From: Virgisporangium aliadipatigenens
GTDB lineage: Bacteria; Actinomycetota; Actinomycetes; Mycobacteriales; Micromonosporaceae
Direction: 5' to 3'
Length of the DNA: 64,000 bases
Assembly (NCBI RefSeq): GCF_016863615.1
Contig: NZ_BOPF01000046.1
Span: 1 to 64,000 of the forward strand
Shown piece by piece: positions 18,091-28,316 of this stretch. Positions within the stretch are counted from its first letter, which is position 1. Every line of letters begins with the position of its first letter. Position numbers and translations under genes: made by a program. The notes beneath the pieces were generated by a model. The model searched no databases. It was not told where the DNA came from and was given only the letters and a program-made list of their open reading frames with translations.

Positions 18091-19143
18091 TCAGCTCAGG
18101 GCCTTCGCCGCCGCCGCGAGGAACGCGTCGTTCTCCTCCGGCGTGCCGACCGTGACGCGCACCCCGTCGCCGGCGAACGGCCGCACGATCACCCCCGCCG
18201 CCTCGCACGCCGCCCCGAACGGCACCGCCCCGTCGCCGAGCGGGAGCCACACGAAGTTGGCCTCGCTCTCCGGCACGTCCGGACGGAGTGTGCGCAACTC
18301 GTCGAGGAGGCGGCCGCGTTCGGACACGACCAGTGCGGCGCGGCGGGCCATCTCGGCATCGGCCCGCAGGGCGGCCAGCGCGGCGGCCTGCGCCGGCATC
18401 GACGTGGAGAACGGCGTCACGACCTTGCGCACGGCCGTCGCCACCTCGGGCGAGGCCACCAGGTAGCCGACCCGCAGCCCGGCCAGCCCCCACGCCTTGG
18501 ACAGCGTGCGCAGAACGGCGACGTTGGGCCGGTCGGCGTAGGTGTCGATCGCGTCGGGGACGTCCCCGTCGGTCACGAACTCCCGGTACGCCTCGTCGAT
18601 CACCACGAGCACGTTCGCGGGAACGGCGTCGAGGAACGCGTCCAGTTCGGCGCGGCGCAGCGCGGTGCCGGTCGGGTTGTTCGGGTTGCACACGAAGATC
18701 ACCCGCGTGCGGTCGGTGACGGCGGCGGCCATCGCCGGCAGGTCGTGCCCGTGCGTGGGCGTGTTGGGGACCCGCACGCTGGTGGCGCCCGCGCTCGCCG
18801 TGATGATCGGGTACGCCTCGAACGACCGCCACGCGTAGACGACCTCGTCGCCGGGCAGGCAGGCGGCGCGGATCAGGTGTTCGGCTATGGCGACCGAACC
18901 GCAGCCGGTGACGAGGCGTTCGGCCGGCACGCCGTAGCGCTCGGCGAGCGCGTCGCGCAGCGCCACCACACCCATGTCGGGATAGCGGTGCGTCTGGAGG
19001 GCCGCCTCGGTCAGCGCCTCGACGACGCCCGGCAGGGGCCCGTAGGGAACCTCGTTGCTGGCCAGCTTGATCGCGCCGGGAACGGCCCGCCCGGGCACGT
19101 ACGCCGGCAGCGCCTCAAGATCGGCTCTCGTCAGCCTGGTCAC
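18091..19143 (-). CDS. pat: Histidinol-phosphate/aromatic aminotransferase (Pat-like)
   Basis: This is a PLP-dependent class I/II aminotransferase of the HisC/Pat family. The 350-residue protein starts at GTG 19143. It has the substrate loop [11 protein letters not shown], the PLP-binding CNPNNPTGT, and [15 protein letters not shown] with the Schiff-base Lys. It is last in the hpd-RDD-RDD-aminotransferase operon, so conversion of tyrosine to 4-hydroxyphenylpyruvate is more likely than histidine synthesis; HisC activity cannot be excluded. Its start overlaps the preceding RDD gene by 29 bases. Confidence 0.85.
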   Translation of the reverse strand: MTRLTRADLEALPAYVPGRAVPGAIKLASNEVPYGPLPGVVEALTEAALQTHRYPDMGVVALRDALAERYGVPAERLVTGCGSVAIAEHLIRAACLPGDEVVYAWRSFEAYPIITASAGATSVRVPNTPTHGHDLPAMAAAVTDRTRVIFVCNPNNPTGTALRRAELDAFLDAVPANVLVVIDEAYREFVTDGDVPDAIDTYADRPNVAVLRTLSKAWGLAGLRVGYLVASPEVATAVRKVVTPFSTSMPAQAAALAALRADAEMARRAALVVSERGRLLDELRTLRPDVPESEANFVWLPLGDGAVPFGAACEAAGVIVRPFAGDGVRVTVGTPEENDAFLAAAAKALS

Positions 19144-20101
19144 GAACGACTCCTTCGCGGGACGGGATGCCGTGCACCGACACCACCACGGTCTGCGCCG
19201 ACTTGTCGTGCAGCGCCTGTCGCAGCGGCCGGTCGACGACTGCCCACAGGACGTCGACGAGCTGGAGCAGGAACCCCAGCCCGAAGCAGGTCCACAGCAG
19301 GGTGGGCAGGCCGAGGGTGTTCCACCGGCGGATGGCGCGGCGGAACCCGAGGTCCTCCTCGCTCTCCTCGCGCATGACGCGGATGCCGGCGAGGCGCTTG
19401 CCGAGGGTCTGGCCGGTGTTGGCGATCTGCGGCACCTCGTAGGCGAACCACAGCGCGGCGGCCAGGATGATGATGATCACCAGGAGGGTGGAACTCTGTT
19501 CCGGCGGCACCAGGTCGCTGGTCGACTGGTTCTTGAGGATGCGATTGGTGGCCGCCTGGAAGTACGGCTGGTTGACCTCGAACCACTGGTACACGAACCA
19601 GCCGTTGACGGCGATGTTGAGCCCCAGCACGCACAGGAAGTCGATGAACCGTGCGGTGAAGCGGGCGCCGTAACCGGCGAGGGGAAAGCCGTGCGGCCGC
19701 GGCGGCGGGAGGACCAGCCGCGGGTACGGGGGCCAGCCGGGCACCCCGGGCGGCAGCTGCTCGGCCTGCTGCACCGGCACCGGCTCGTGCTGCCGGGGCC
19801 GGACGGCCTCGCCGGGAGCGGCGGGGGACTGGGTCGTCCCGGCTCCGGATGCCTGGGTGCCGGAGGCGCCGGGGGCCACGTTGATGGTCCCGGCGCCGGC
19901 GTCCCAGGCGGTCACCGCGGAGGTCGGCCCGTCATACCCGGTCGGCACCGCCGCCGTGGCGGTGGGCGTCACCGGCGGGGGACCGGGCGGGGGCGTCTCG
20001 TCGGCGGGCAGAGGCTCGCCGACGTACGCCTCACCGTCCCAGTAGCGCTGGATGTCGGGCTCGACCGGGTCGCGGTACCACCCGGGCGCTATTTCGGTCA
20101 C
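19115..20101 (-). CDS. RDD-family membrane protein with DUF2510 N-terminus
   Basis: The 328-residue protein starts at GTG 20101, overlapping the upstream stop as GTGA. The N-terminus [19 protein letters not shown] is a DUF2510 (SHOCT-like) motif. A Pro/Thr/Gly-rich linker of about 100 residues follows. The C-terminal RDD domain has the signature [16 protein letters not shown], a middle helix, [15 protein letters not shown], and a final helix pair near [18 protein letters not shown]. The family's function is poorly known; some members are linked to transport or ion exchange. Confidence 0.85.
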   Translation of the reverse strand: MTEIAPGWYRDPVEPDIQRYWDGEAYVGEPLPADETPPPGPPPVTPTATAAVPTGYDGPTSAVTAWDAGAGTINVAPGASGTQASGAGTTQSPAAPGEAVRPRQHEPVPVQQAEQLPPGVPGWPPYPRLVLPPPRPHGFPLAGYGARFTARFIDFLCVLGLNIAVNGWFVYQWFEVNQPYFQAATNRILKNQSTSDLVPPEQSSTLLVIIIILAAALWFAYEVPQIANTGQTLGKRLAGIRVMREESEEDLGFRRAIRRWNTLGLPTLLWTCFGLGFLLQLVDVLWAVVDRPLRQALHDKSAQTVVVSVHGIPSREGVVRDQADESRS

Positions 20102-20868
20102 CCGGGCAGTTTAATGACAGCCGTGTTTGGCCACTTGTCGTGGAGGCACTGCTGGTACGGCTTGTCCCAGAGCAGCCAGAGCGCGTCGAGCAGGCCGCCG
20201 AACGGGATGAAGCCGAGGCCGATCTGGCTGAGGTAGCGCTTGGCCAGGGTGCCGCGGTCGACGACGCCGTTGTCCAGGCGAACGACGGCGATCTTCATCG
20301 TCTTCTTGCCGATGGTCTGGCCGGTGCCCTTCGGGTACTCGACCTCGTACCACCAGGCCACGCCGATCATCAGCACGATCACGACGACCCACAGCAGCAG
20401 GCCGATGATGAGCCCGGCCGCGGACGCGCCGCCGCTGCTGCTGCCCGCGCCGGCCGCGAAGATGCCGCCGGCGACGACCCCGACCAGGACGGCGAGGATG
20501 CCGCCGACCACACCGAGGCCGAGGCCGAGGATCAGGCCGTCGATGAGGCGGGCGAGCAGTCGGCTGACCGCGTCGGCGAGCGGCGCGCCGTTGGGCGCGG
20601 AGGGCTGGCCGTAGCCGCCGCCGTACTGCTGCTGACCGTACTGCTGCTGCGGGTAGCCCTGCTGCTGTTGCGGGTAGCCCGGGTACCCCGGTCCACTCGT
20701 CGGCTGCCCGTACCCCGGGGCGCCGCTCGTCGGCTGGCCGTACCCGGGCCCACTCGTGGGCTGGCCGTAGCCGGGCGCCCCGCTCGTAGGCACGCCGTAT
20801 CCGTGGTCGGGTGCCCCCGGCTGCTGTCCGTATCCGTATCCCTGCGTCACCTGCACATCCTCACTCAT
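20098..20868 (-). CDS. RDD-family membrane protein with a Gly-Tyr-Gln repeat tail
   Basis: The 256-residue protein starts at ATG 20868. The N-terminal 85 residues are low-complexity Gly/Tyr/Pro/Gln, including a tandem GYGQPTSGP-type repeat and a QQQQGYPQQQYGQQQYGGGYG stretch. The RDD domain follows, with LARLIDGLILGLGLGVVGG, LMIGVAWWYEVEYPKGTGQ and TIGKKTMKIAVV, then a last helix. The gene lies 28 bases after hpd and overlaps the next RDD gene by four bases, giving an hpd-RDD-RDD-pat operon. Why two RDD proteins sit in a tyrosine operon is unclear. Confidence 0.85.
   Translation of the reverse strand: MSEDVQVTQGYGYGQQPGAPDHGYGVPTSGAPGYGQPTSGPGYGQPTSGAPGYGQPTSGPGYPGYPQQQQGYPQQQYGQQQYGGGYGQPSAPNGAPLADAVSRLLARLIDGLILGLGLGVVGGILAVLVGVVAGGIFAAGAGSSSGGASAAGLIIGLLLWVVVIVLMIGVAWWYEVEYPKGTGQTIGKKTMKIAVVRLDNGVVDRGTLAKRYLSQIGLGFIPFGGLLDALWLLWDKPYQQCLHDKWPNTAVIKLPG
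20689..20802 (-). repeat. Coding tandem repeat, GYG(Q/V)PTSG(A)P units
   Basis: Four units of 9-10 residues (27-30 bases each) encode GYG-Q/V-PTSG-(A)P in the N-terminal tail of the RDD protein. The DNA copies are nearly identical, which would favour copy-number change by slippage. Confidence 0.8.
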
Positions 20869-20896
20869 GGACGCACATTCCGGGGCACCGGTTCGG

Positions 20897-22114
<1,218 letters not shown>

Positions 22115-22118
22115 TCAG

Positions 22119-22129
22119 ATTGCGCATAT
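22119..22129. promoter_or_regulatory. Candidate operator between hpd and the Lrp-type gene
   Basis: ATTGCGCATAT is a near-palindrome centred on TGCGCA in the 88-base gap between the divergent hpd and regulator genes. Lrp/AsnC proteins commonly bind such A/T-flanked palindromes beside their own gene. The assignment is by position and symmetry only. Confidence 0.3.
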
Positions 22130-22148
22130 CAGCCAGGAGTTCGCCAAG

Positions 22149-22631
22149 GTGAGTGGACGGATTGACCAGCTCGACGCCGACCTCATCGCGCTCCTGGAGG
22201 CGGAGCCGCGGATCGGGGTGCTGGAGTGCGCGCGGCGGCTGCGGGTGGCGCGCGGGACCGTTCAGGCGCGGCTGGACAAGCTCGTCGCGCGGGGCGTCAT
22301 CCGCAGCTTCGGACCGGAGATCACGCCGGCGGCGATCGGCTACACGGTGACGGCGTTCGTGACGCTGGAGATCCGTCAACGGGCCGGGCACCAGCCGGTC
22401 GCCCAGCACCTCGCGAGCATTCCGGAGGTGCTGGAGGCGCACACCATCACCGGTTCCGGGGATCTGCTGTGCCGGCTCGTCGCGCGCACCAACGCCGACC
22501 TGCAGCGGGTGATCGACCAGGTGGTCGGGCACGAGGGGATCGTGCGGGCGGTCACCCACATCGCGCTCGCCGAGCAGATCCCGTACCGCACGCTCCCGCT
22601 GGTCAGAGCGGCCGCTAGCCCTCCTGGTTGA
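22149..22631 (+). CDS. Lrp/AsnC-family transcriptional regulator
   Basis: The 160-residue protein starts at GTG 22149, nine bases after AGGAG. An N-terminal helix-turn-helix (IDQLDADLIALLEAEPRIGV, then CARRLRVARGTVQARLDKL) is joined to an effector-binding RAM domain (EVLEAHTITGSGDLLCRL). Divergent Lrp-type genes beside hpd are common in actinobacteria and probably respond to tyrosine or phenylalanine. The last 17 bases overlap the convergent glycosyltransferase-fusion gene. Confidence 0.92.
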   Translation: MSGRIDQLDADLIALLEAEPRIGVLECARRLRVARGTVQARLDKLVARGVIRSFGPEITPAAIGYTVTAFVTLEIRQRAGHQPVAQHLASIPEVLEAHTITGSGDLLCRLVARTNADLQRVIDQVVGHEGIVRAVTHIALAEQIPYRTLPLVRAAASPPG

Positions 22632-25600
22632 CCAGGTGCGGGTGGGTCGCGACGAAGTCGTCCAGCCGGCCGTCGCGCACCGCCGCGAACAGGTCGAACG
22701 CCTCGGGCTCCAGTTCCTCGCCGAGGTAGGGGGTGCCGGGCGGGTGCGGGATGCTGTGGCCGGCCGTGCGCACCAGGATGATCTTCTCCGGTGGGATCCG
22801 GTGCAGCCCGAACAGGAACTGCGTGGGCGAGACCGGCCCGGTCGTCACGGTCAGGGCCGCGCCCGCCGCGCGGACGATCCGGTCGAGCCGCGTCGGGTCG
22901 CCGGCCAGGTTCTGCCGGCGCGCTTCGCGCGCGATGGCCTTGATCAGCTGCTGCTGGTGCCGTTGCCGGGCGTAGTCGCCGGTCGCCAGCGATTTTCTCT
23001 GTCGAACGTAGTCCAGCGCCGACGTGCCGTTCATGCGCTGGCAGCCGACGGGGTACACCACGCCGCTGGCCGTCGAGTGGGTCTCGGCGTCGACGCACAT
23101 GTCCACGCCGCCCAGGGCCGCCACGATCTCGGTGAACCCGTAGAAGTCCACCAGTGCCGCCGCCGAGAAACCCGGTAGACCGGTCATCTTCGCGGCCGCT
23201 CTCGCCAGGAGGCGACCACCGCGCGCGCGATCCTGCGCCTCGCCGGCCCCGTAGGCGAACGCGGCGTTGAGCCGGTCCCGGCCGCCGACGAATCCGGTCG
23301 CCGGCTCGGCGGGGATGTCGACGATGGTGTCGCGCGGCAACGAGAACAGGTAGGCGCGGTCGCGTTCGCGCGGAACGTGCAGCACGAGCACGGTGTCGGC
23401 GCGGATGAACCCGGACTGGCCGCGCCGCCAGTCGACGCCCATCAGCAGGATGTTCAGCGGGCCGTCGCGGTCGTACACGGCCGTCGGGCCGAGCAGGTCG
23501 GCGCGGCGCACCGAGTCCTCGTAGCGCTGCAGCAGGTACCGGCCGCCCACCAGCGCCGCGGCACTGATCAGGGCGAGCACCGTCCCGCAGGCGACCAGCA
23601 GCCGGGCCCAGCGGGGATCGCGGTACTCGCCCCGGCGCATCAGGATGACGATGCTCTGCCGCGGCTGCACGGCGGCCGCCTTGCCCGTTCGTGGCGCCGT
23701 CTGCCAACCGAGCCGCGCACCGACCAGGGCGGTCACCGCCGACTGGAGCACCACCAGGTAGATGAGCTGCCGGTAGACCACCTGTTGCAGCGGCAACGTC
23801 CATAGTGGACCGGTCGGCTCCTTGTCGAGACGGAACGCGTACACCGACACCGCCAGCTGCGCCGCGTGCAGCACCAGCCAGATCGCCGTCGTCCAACTCA
23901 ACGGCTGGAAGCACAGCGAATAGAGCATGTACACGTCCACGATCGGCGCCAGCAGCGGCTGCACGATCTGGAAGAGCACGATGTACGGGATCGCCCGGCG
24001 GCCCAGCCGCCCACCGGCGCCGTCCTCCCGCACCGACGCCCGGTGCTTCCACATCGCCTGCATCGTGCCGAAGCACCACCGGTACCGCTGCCGCCACAGT
24101 CCGCGCCACGTGCCGGGTGCCTCCGTCCAGGCGCAGGCCGCGTCGTCGTACACCACCCGCCAGCCGGCCCGGCACACCGCCATCGTCAGGTCGGTGTCCT
24201 CGGCGAGGGTGTCCGAGGACAGGCCGCCCGCCTGTTCCAGCGCCGCCCGCCGGAAGGCACCGAGGGCGCCGGGCACCGTCGGCATGCAGCCCACCGTCTC
24301 GTACACGCGGCGGTCCAGGTTGAACGCCACCACGTACTCGAGGTGCTGCCAACGCCCCAGCACGCCGCCCCGGTTCGCCACCTTCGCGTTGCCGGCGACC
24401 GCCCCCACGGTCGGGTCGTCGAACGAGCGCACCAGCAGCGCGATCGTGTTCGGCTCCACGATCGTGTCGCCGTCCACCAGCACCAGCACGTCGTGGCTCG
24501 CCGCCGCGACGCCGGCCCGCAGTGCGTCCGACTTGCCGCCGTTGGGCCGCCGCAGGAGCCGCACGCCGGGCAGGTCGAGGCGTTCGACGATGCCGGCGGT
24601 GTCGTCGGTGGAGCCGTCGTCCACCACGACGACCTCCAGCCCCGGATAGGCGTTGTCCACAAGGGACCGGACGGTGGCCGCGATGTTCGCCGCCTCGTTG
24701 TGCGCCGGCACCACCACCGACACCGGCGGCGTGCCGAACCCGGGCGGCTCCCGGCGCCGCCGCCGCGCATGCCGGCGCGCGCTGTAACCCTGGATGCCGA
24801 TGCGCGCCAGCGCCAGCACACTGGCGACGATCAGCAGCACGAACAGCACGCCCGCCACCCAGGAGGAGACCCGCTGCGCGAGCGCGAACGCCCACCCCTG
24901 CGCGCGTTCGCGGCGCTGCGCCGGCACGGGGCCGACGTCCACATCGGACAGTCCATCGGGGACGGTCACGGTGCGCACCCCGCGGGCGGCCAGCGCCGGC
25001 AGCAGCACGTCCAGCGCCGCCACCGTCTGCGAACGGTCACCGCCCCCGTCGTGCATCAGCACCACCGCCCCGCCCGGCCCCACGGGTGCGGCGGCCCCGG
25101 CGATGGCGGCCGCGCCCGGGCGGCTCCAGTCCTTGGTGTCGAGGTCGGCGAGAACCGTGACGTAGCCGCGCCGGCGTGCCTCCTCCACGGGTGCCGGGTC
25201 GGTCGCGGTGGGCGTTCCCGCGTAGGGCGGCCGGAAGAGACGGACGTCCTGCCCCGTCGCCCGCGCGACCGCCCGCGACGTCAGGTTGAACTCCATCGCC
25301 CGGCGCTGCGGCGACAGCCCACCGAGATCGTGGTGACTGAACGAGTGCAGCCCCAGCGCGTGCCCCTCGGCCGCGATGCGGCGCACCAGCTCCGGATGCG
25401 CGTTGACCTTCGTCCCGACGACGAAGAACGTCGCCTTCACCCCGTGCCTCTTCAGCGTGTCGAGGACCCGCGGTGTCCACAGTGGATCGGGCCCGTCGTC
25501 GAACGTCAGCGCGACGGTGCCGTCGGGCAGCCGCCGCGCGCCGCCGTCCGGCAGCACCACGGGACCCGCGTAGCCGGGCGCCGACTGCGTCCCGAACCGC

Positions 25601-25734
25601 CCGGGCGGCGCGGTGCCGCCGCCGGCGTTGCGCGCGAACCCGTCGAGCGCGAGCGTCGCGAACAGCGCGACCGTGGCGAGTGCGAGGACGCTCCAGTGCG
25701 CCCGCGGGCGCGGGGCCCGCTGATGGCGGGCCAA
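22615..25734 (-). CDS. Polysaccharide deacetylase / GT2 glycosyltransferase / LCP three-domain protein
   Basis: One open frame encodes 1,039 residues from TTG 25734. Residues about 70-270 form a NodB deacetylase: VALTFDDGPDPLWTPRVL with the catalytic Asp, and HSFSHHD with metal-binding His. Residues about 330-690 are a processive GT2 synthase: VVVVDDGSTDDT, VLVDGDTI, EDTDLT and QRYRWCFGT, framed by membrane helices. From about 700, one helix leads to a LytR-CpsA-Psr domain (ILLMGVDWRRG, FSLPRDTIVDIP, DYVRQRKSL). LCP enzymes attach glycopolymers to peptidoglycan. ATG 23640 could start a separate LCP protein but lacks a ribosome site. Confidence 0.85.
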   Translation of the reverse strand: MARHQRAPRPRAHWSVLALATVALFATLALDGFARNAGGGTAPPGRFGTQSAPGYAGPVVLPDGGARRLPDGTVALTFDDGPDPLWTPRVLDTLKRHGVKATFFVVGTKVNAHPELVRRIAAEGHALGLHSFSHHDLGGLSPQRRAMEFNLTSRAVARATGQDVRLFRPPYAGTPTATDPAPVEEARRRGYVTVLADLDTKDWSRPGAAAIAGAAAPVGPGGAVVLMHDGGGDRSQTVAALDVLLPALAARGVRTVTVPDGLSDVDVGPVPAQRRERAQGWAFALAQRVSSWVAGVLFVLLIVASVLALARIGIQGYSARRHARRRRREPPGFGTPPVSVVVPAHNEAANIAATVRSLVDNAYPGLEVVVVDDGSTDDTAGIVERLDLPGVRLLRRPNGGKSDALRAGVAAASHDVLVLVDGDTIVEPNTIALLVRSFDDPTVGAVAGNAKVANRGGVLGRWQHLEYVVAFNLDRRVYETVGCMPTVPGALGAFRRAALEQAGGLSSDTLAEDTDLTMAVCRAGWRVVYDDAACAWTEAPGTWRGLWRQRYRWCFGTMQAMWKHRASVREDGAGGRLGRRAIPYIVLFQIVQPLLAPIVDVYMLYSLCFQPLSWTTAIWLVLHAAQLAVSVYAFRLDKEPTGPLWTLPLQQVVYRQLIYLVVLQSAVTALVGARLGWQTAPRTGKAAAVQPRQSIVILMRRGEYRDPRWARLLVACGTVLALISAAALVGGRYLLQRYEDSVRRADLLGPTAVYDRDGPLNILLMGVDWRRGQSGFIRADTVLVLHVPRERDRAYLFSLPRDTIVDIPAEPATGFVGGRDRLNAAFAYGAGEAQDRARGGRLLARAAAKMTGLPGFSAAALVDFYGFTEIVAALGGVDMCVDAETHSTASGVVYPVGCQRMNGTSALDYVRQRKSLATGDYARQRHQQQLIKAIAREARRQNLAGDPTRLDRIVRAAGAALTVTTGPVSPTQFLFGLHRIPPEKIILVRTAGHSIPHPPGTPYLGEELEPEAFDLFAAVRDGRLDDFVATHPHLVNQEG

Positions 25735-25735
25735 A

Positions 25736-25900
25736 TCAGGCCGGTACGAGAAGGCCGGCGCCGATACCGATCACGGCGAGCCAGCCGACGAGCATCACGC
25801 CCGTCAGCGTCCACACCGCGAGCACCAGCTTGCGCCGCCGCCCGAACCGGTCCACGAACACCGGCCGGTCCGTCGCCGGATACTTCCTTCTGCCGCCCAT
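25736..25900 (-). CDS. Small one-helix membrane protein
   Basis: The 54-residue protein starts at ATG 25900 (MGGRRKYPATDRPVFVD). A basic N-terminus precedes one membrane helix (LVLAVWTLTGVMLVGWLAVI). The stop lies one base before the TTG of the large polysaccharide gene, so the two are translationally linked. It may be a partner of that synthase. I recognise no family. Confidence 0.65.
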   Translation of the reverse strand: MGGRRKYPATDRPVFVDRFGRRRKLVLAVWTLTGVMLVGWLAVIGIGAGLLVPA

Positions 25901-25964
25901 CGACAAACCTCCCCCGTCGTCCCCCCGGTACACGCCCGAGGATGGGGGCTGCGTTGCGACCCGT

Positions 25965-27002
25965 TCAGCGAATTTTTCGCCCGCGAAGGATGATGTGGCG
26001 CGGATGTCGTAAGATGCCCGGCTCGACTCGTGGATCGGCGTCGTACGCCACCAGGTCGGCGAGGCCGCCCTCCACCAGGCCCGGAAGGCCCAGGAAGTCC
26101 CGCGCCGTCCAGCACGCCGCGCCGAGCGCGGTCGCCGGCGAGAGCCCCGCCGCTATGAGGAACTCCACTTCGGTGAAGACGTTCCCGAACGGTGCCGAGT
26201 CGGTGCCGGCGAGCACCGTGACGCCGGCCTCGTGCGCCACCGCCGCCGAGCGGAACAGCCCCTCCGCGCCGTTGAGCCAGTTGGTCTTGCGCGGCCCGTC
26301 CGGCTTGGTGCGCACTTCCGGCACGCTTCGCTGGAACGCCGCACCGGTCGGCACGTAGGCGCCACCCCGTGCGGCGAGCGTCTCGATCAGGTCGTCGCTG
26401 AGGTAGCAGCCGTGCTCGATGGAGTCCGCGCCGGACAGCACGGCGTTGCGGGTGCCCTCGGCGGTCTGGCAGTGCATCGCCACCCGGAAGCCGGCGGCGT
26501 GCACGGCGTCGACGACCCGCGCGAGCAGGTCCAGCGGCACCGCGGGCACGTCGAAGGCCCAGTCGGCGATGAGCTTGCACCAGCCGTCGTTGGCCCGCGC
26601 CTCGGCGACGGCCGCGGCGACGAGGTCCACGGTCGGTGTGTGGATCGGGTGACCCGTCTGCAGCGCCTCGTAGGCGAGGAAGCGCCCCGCCGTGACGAGC
26701 CGCGGCAGGTCCGGGTCGTCGCGCGCGCCGGGCGGGATCGGGCCGTTGTGCCCCGGCACCCTGATCGCGGTCGTTCCGGCCGCGACGTGCGCCATACATT
26801 CCTCGCGGAACTGCTTCTCGGTGAACGTCGCGTCGTCGTCATGGCCCGGATGGGTGTGCACGTCCACGAGCCCGGGCGTGAGAAAGCCGCCGTCAACGAC
26901 GGTCTCCGTCGCGTTCAGCGGCTTCTCGAAGGTGATCCGGTCGCCGAGAATCCAGAACTGCGTGCGTTCCCCCGAGGGAAGCAACGTCCCGACGACCCGC
27001 AT
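25965..27002 (-). CDS. Metal-dependent amidohydrolase
   Basis: The 345-residue protein starts at ATG 27002. It has the amidohydrolase TIM-barrel layout: VDGGFLTPGLVDVHTHPGH with HxH, a Lys in GWCKLIADW that could be carboxylated, then AMHCQTAEG, SIEHGCYLSDD and the metal Asp in LAGTDSAPFG. The composite beta domain is at both ends. It resembles the imidazolonepropionase/prolidase-like branch, but I cannot name the substrate. It starts 10 bases after the LamG-like gene, so the two form an operon. Confidence 0.85.
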   Translation of the reverse strand: MRVVGTLLPSGERTQFWILGDRITFEKPLNATETVVDGGFLTPGLVDVHTHPGHDDDATFTEKQFREECMAHVAAGTTAIRVPGHNGPIPPGARDDPDLPRLVTAGRFLAYEALQTGHPIHTPTVDLVAAAVAEARANDGWCKLIADWAFDVPAVPLDLLARVVDAVHAAGFRVAMHCQTAEGTRNAVLSGADSIEHGCYLSDDLIETLAARGGAYVPTGAAFQRSVPEVRTKPDGPRKTNWLNGAEGLFRSAAVAHEAGVTVLAGTDSAPFGNVFTEVEFLIAAGLSPATALGAACWTARDFLGLPGLVEGGLADLVAYDADPRVEPGILRHPRHIILRGRKIR

Positions 27003-27012
27003 GGGCCCGACG

Positions 27013-27747
27013 CTATCCGATCTGGAACGTCACCTCGTCCACCGATCCCCGGAACTGGTCGTTGTGCACGCCGGTGCTCTTCGCGCCGATCGTCACCGGG
27101 TACTGGTTGGCGATGTCCATGCTCGCGTTGTGGACCACCGCCGGCGCCCCGGTGCCCACCTGGATGCTGAACACGTCGCCGCGCCGCGCGCACGTGACCG
27201 TCTGCCAGCCGGAGCCGGCGATCGAGCGCGGCCACTTCACGAGCAGCCCCACGAGATGCCCGTTGCGCATCCCGGCGATCCGGCAGCTCGGAACGCCGCG
27301 GTCCAACTGCAGCTTCCACTGGCCGACGGGGTTGTCGTAGTTGCCTTTCTGCACGACGTTCGCGCCGGTGGTGACCTGACTCCGCTCGAGCCGCACGATG
27401 GCGCTGACGGTGAAGTCGGCCGTTCCCGGGTTGAGCCGCGGGGTGTGCGGCACGACAAGCACCGCCCGCCCCTTCATCGGGAACTTGATGGCCGGGCTCG
27501 TGGTGGTGCCGTTCTTGCGTTCGGTGCGGACGACATCGCCCCTGCCGGCGACCGACACGCACGCCGCGTCCTCCGGAACGGCCGCGTCCGGCAGGCAGCC
27601 GGCGGTCCAGTGGCCGGCGTCGGACTGGCCGGACGGCGTGGCGTCCATGCTGAAGTTGAGCTGCTGACTGGATGTGGCGTGCACCGGCCCGGTGAGCGCG
27701 AGGGCCGCGACGGAGCCGAGCACGACGGCTAGATACCGGTTCACCAT
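27013..27747 (-). CDS. Secreted LamG/concanavalin-like domain protein
   Basis: The 244-residue protein starts at ATG 27747 with a signal peptide (MVNRYLAVVLGSVAALALTG, cleavage probably after VHA). The mature part is one beta-sandwich domain with LamG-like strands (DFTVSAIVRLERSQ, GQWKLQLDRGVPSC, NQYPVTIGAKS, FRGSVDEVTFQIG) and four cysteines. The family often binds carbohydrate or protein. It is upstream of the amidohydrolase in the same operon. Confidence 0.8.
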   Translation of the reverse strand: MVNRYLAVVLGSVAALALTGPVHATSSQQLNFSMDATPSGQSDAGHWTAGCLPDAAVPEDAACVSVAGRGDVVRTERKNGTTTSPAIKFPMKGRAVLVVPHTPRLNPGTADFTVSAIVRLERSQVTTGANVVQKGNYDNPVGQWKLQLDRGVPSCRIAGMRNGHLVGLLVKWPRSIAGSGWQTVTCARRGDVFSIQVGTGAPAVVHNASMDIANQYPVTIGAKSTGVHNDQFRGSVDEVTFQIG

Positions 27748-28316
27748 TTCCCCGTATTCCCCGTTCCCCGTAATCCCCGTGAGTCGTAGCAATCTGCTAT
27801 CGAGACGCTACCCATCGTCGCTGCGGCGCATGCCGATACCTTGACATTTCATACTTCCGGTCGAGGTGGGTCGGTACGAAATTCCGTTCGCATTCGTGGG
27901 TGTGCGTGTCGCCGAATTGGACATTGCGCGCATTTGGCGATCGCTGTTATTGTCGCGTGACCGCGCAAAACGATGCGCCCGCCGAATGCGGGGCCTTCCT
28001 GGGGCCGATTTCCCACTGCGCAATTTGGTGCCGGGCGCTTCTCGTGCTACGTCTCCGGCGTCGCAGCTTGCGCGGCGAATTCGCCTCGCTCTCACGTTTT
28101 CGCAGGTGGCGGCGTGTCCCTCGGGCGTGTTCGGGGATTCTCCAACGGGTTACGCCGAATCGGTCGCGGTGCCCGTCGTGCATTTCTACATGTGGGCTGA
28201 AATGCCCGATGGCCCCCGCTGGCCGACGCCCTCATATTTCCTCTCGGCACGAATTGCGGTGGCGGCCCGCGGGTCGCATCTGAATTGCCAATTGGTCTCT
28301 CGGGAGGAAAGTTTCC
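27748..28316. other. Long intergenic region without a recognised gene
   Basis: These 569 bases separate two divergent envelope loci. They are visibly poorer in GC than the flanking genes, with runs such as GAATTGCCAATTGG. Open frames across them have no ribosome site or family features. A TTGACA occurs at 27841-27846 without a well-spaced -10. GGGAGG at 28302-28307 serves the next gene. A long 5' leader or small RNA cannot be excluded. Confidence 0.5.

Noticed and set aside
18091-19143. Calling this gene hisC of histidine synthesis
   Set aside because: No other his gene is near, and it is the last gene of an hpd operon. An aromatic aminotransferase fits better, though the family cannot be split by motif alone.
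23640-23640. A separate LCP gene starting at ATG 23640
   Set aside because: The frame is continuous with the glycosyltransferase and no ribosome-binding sequence precedes this ATG. It is kept as an alternative within the fusion entry.
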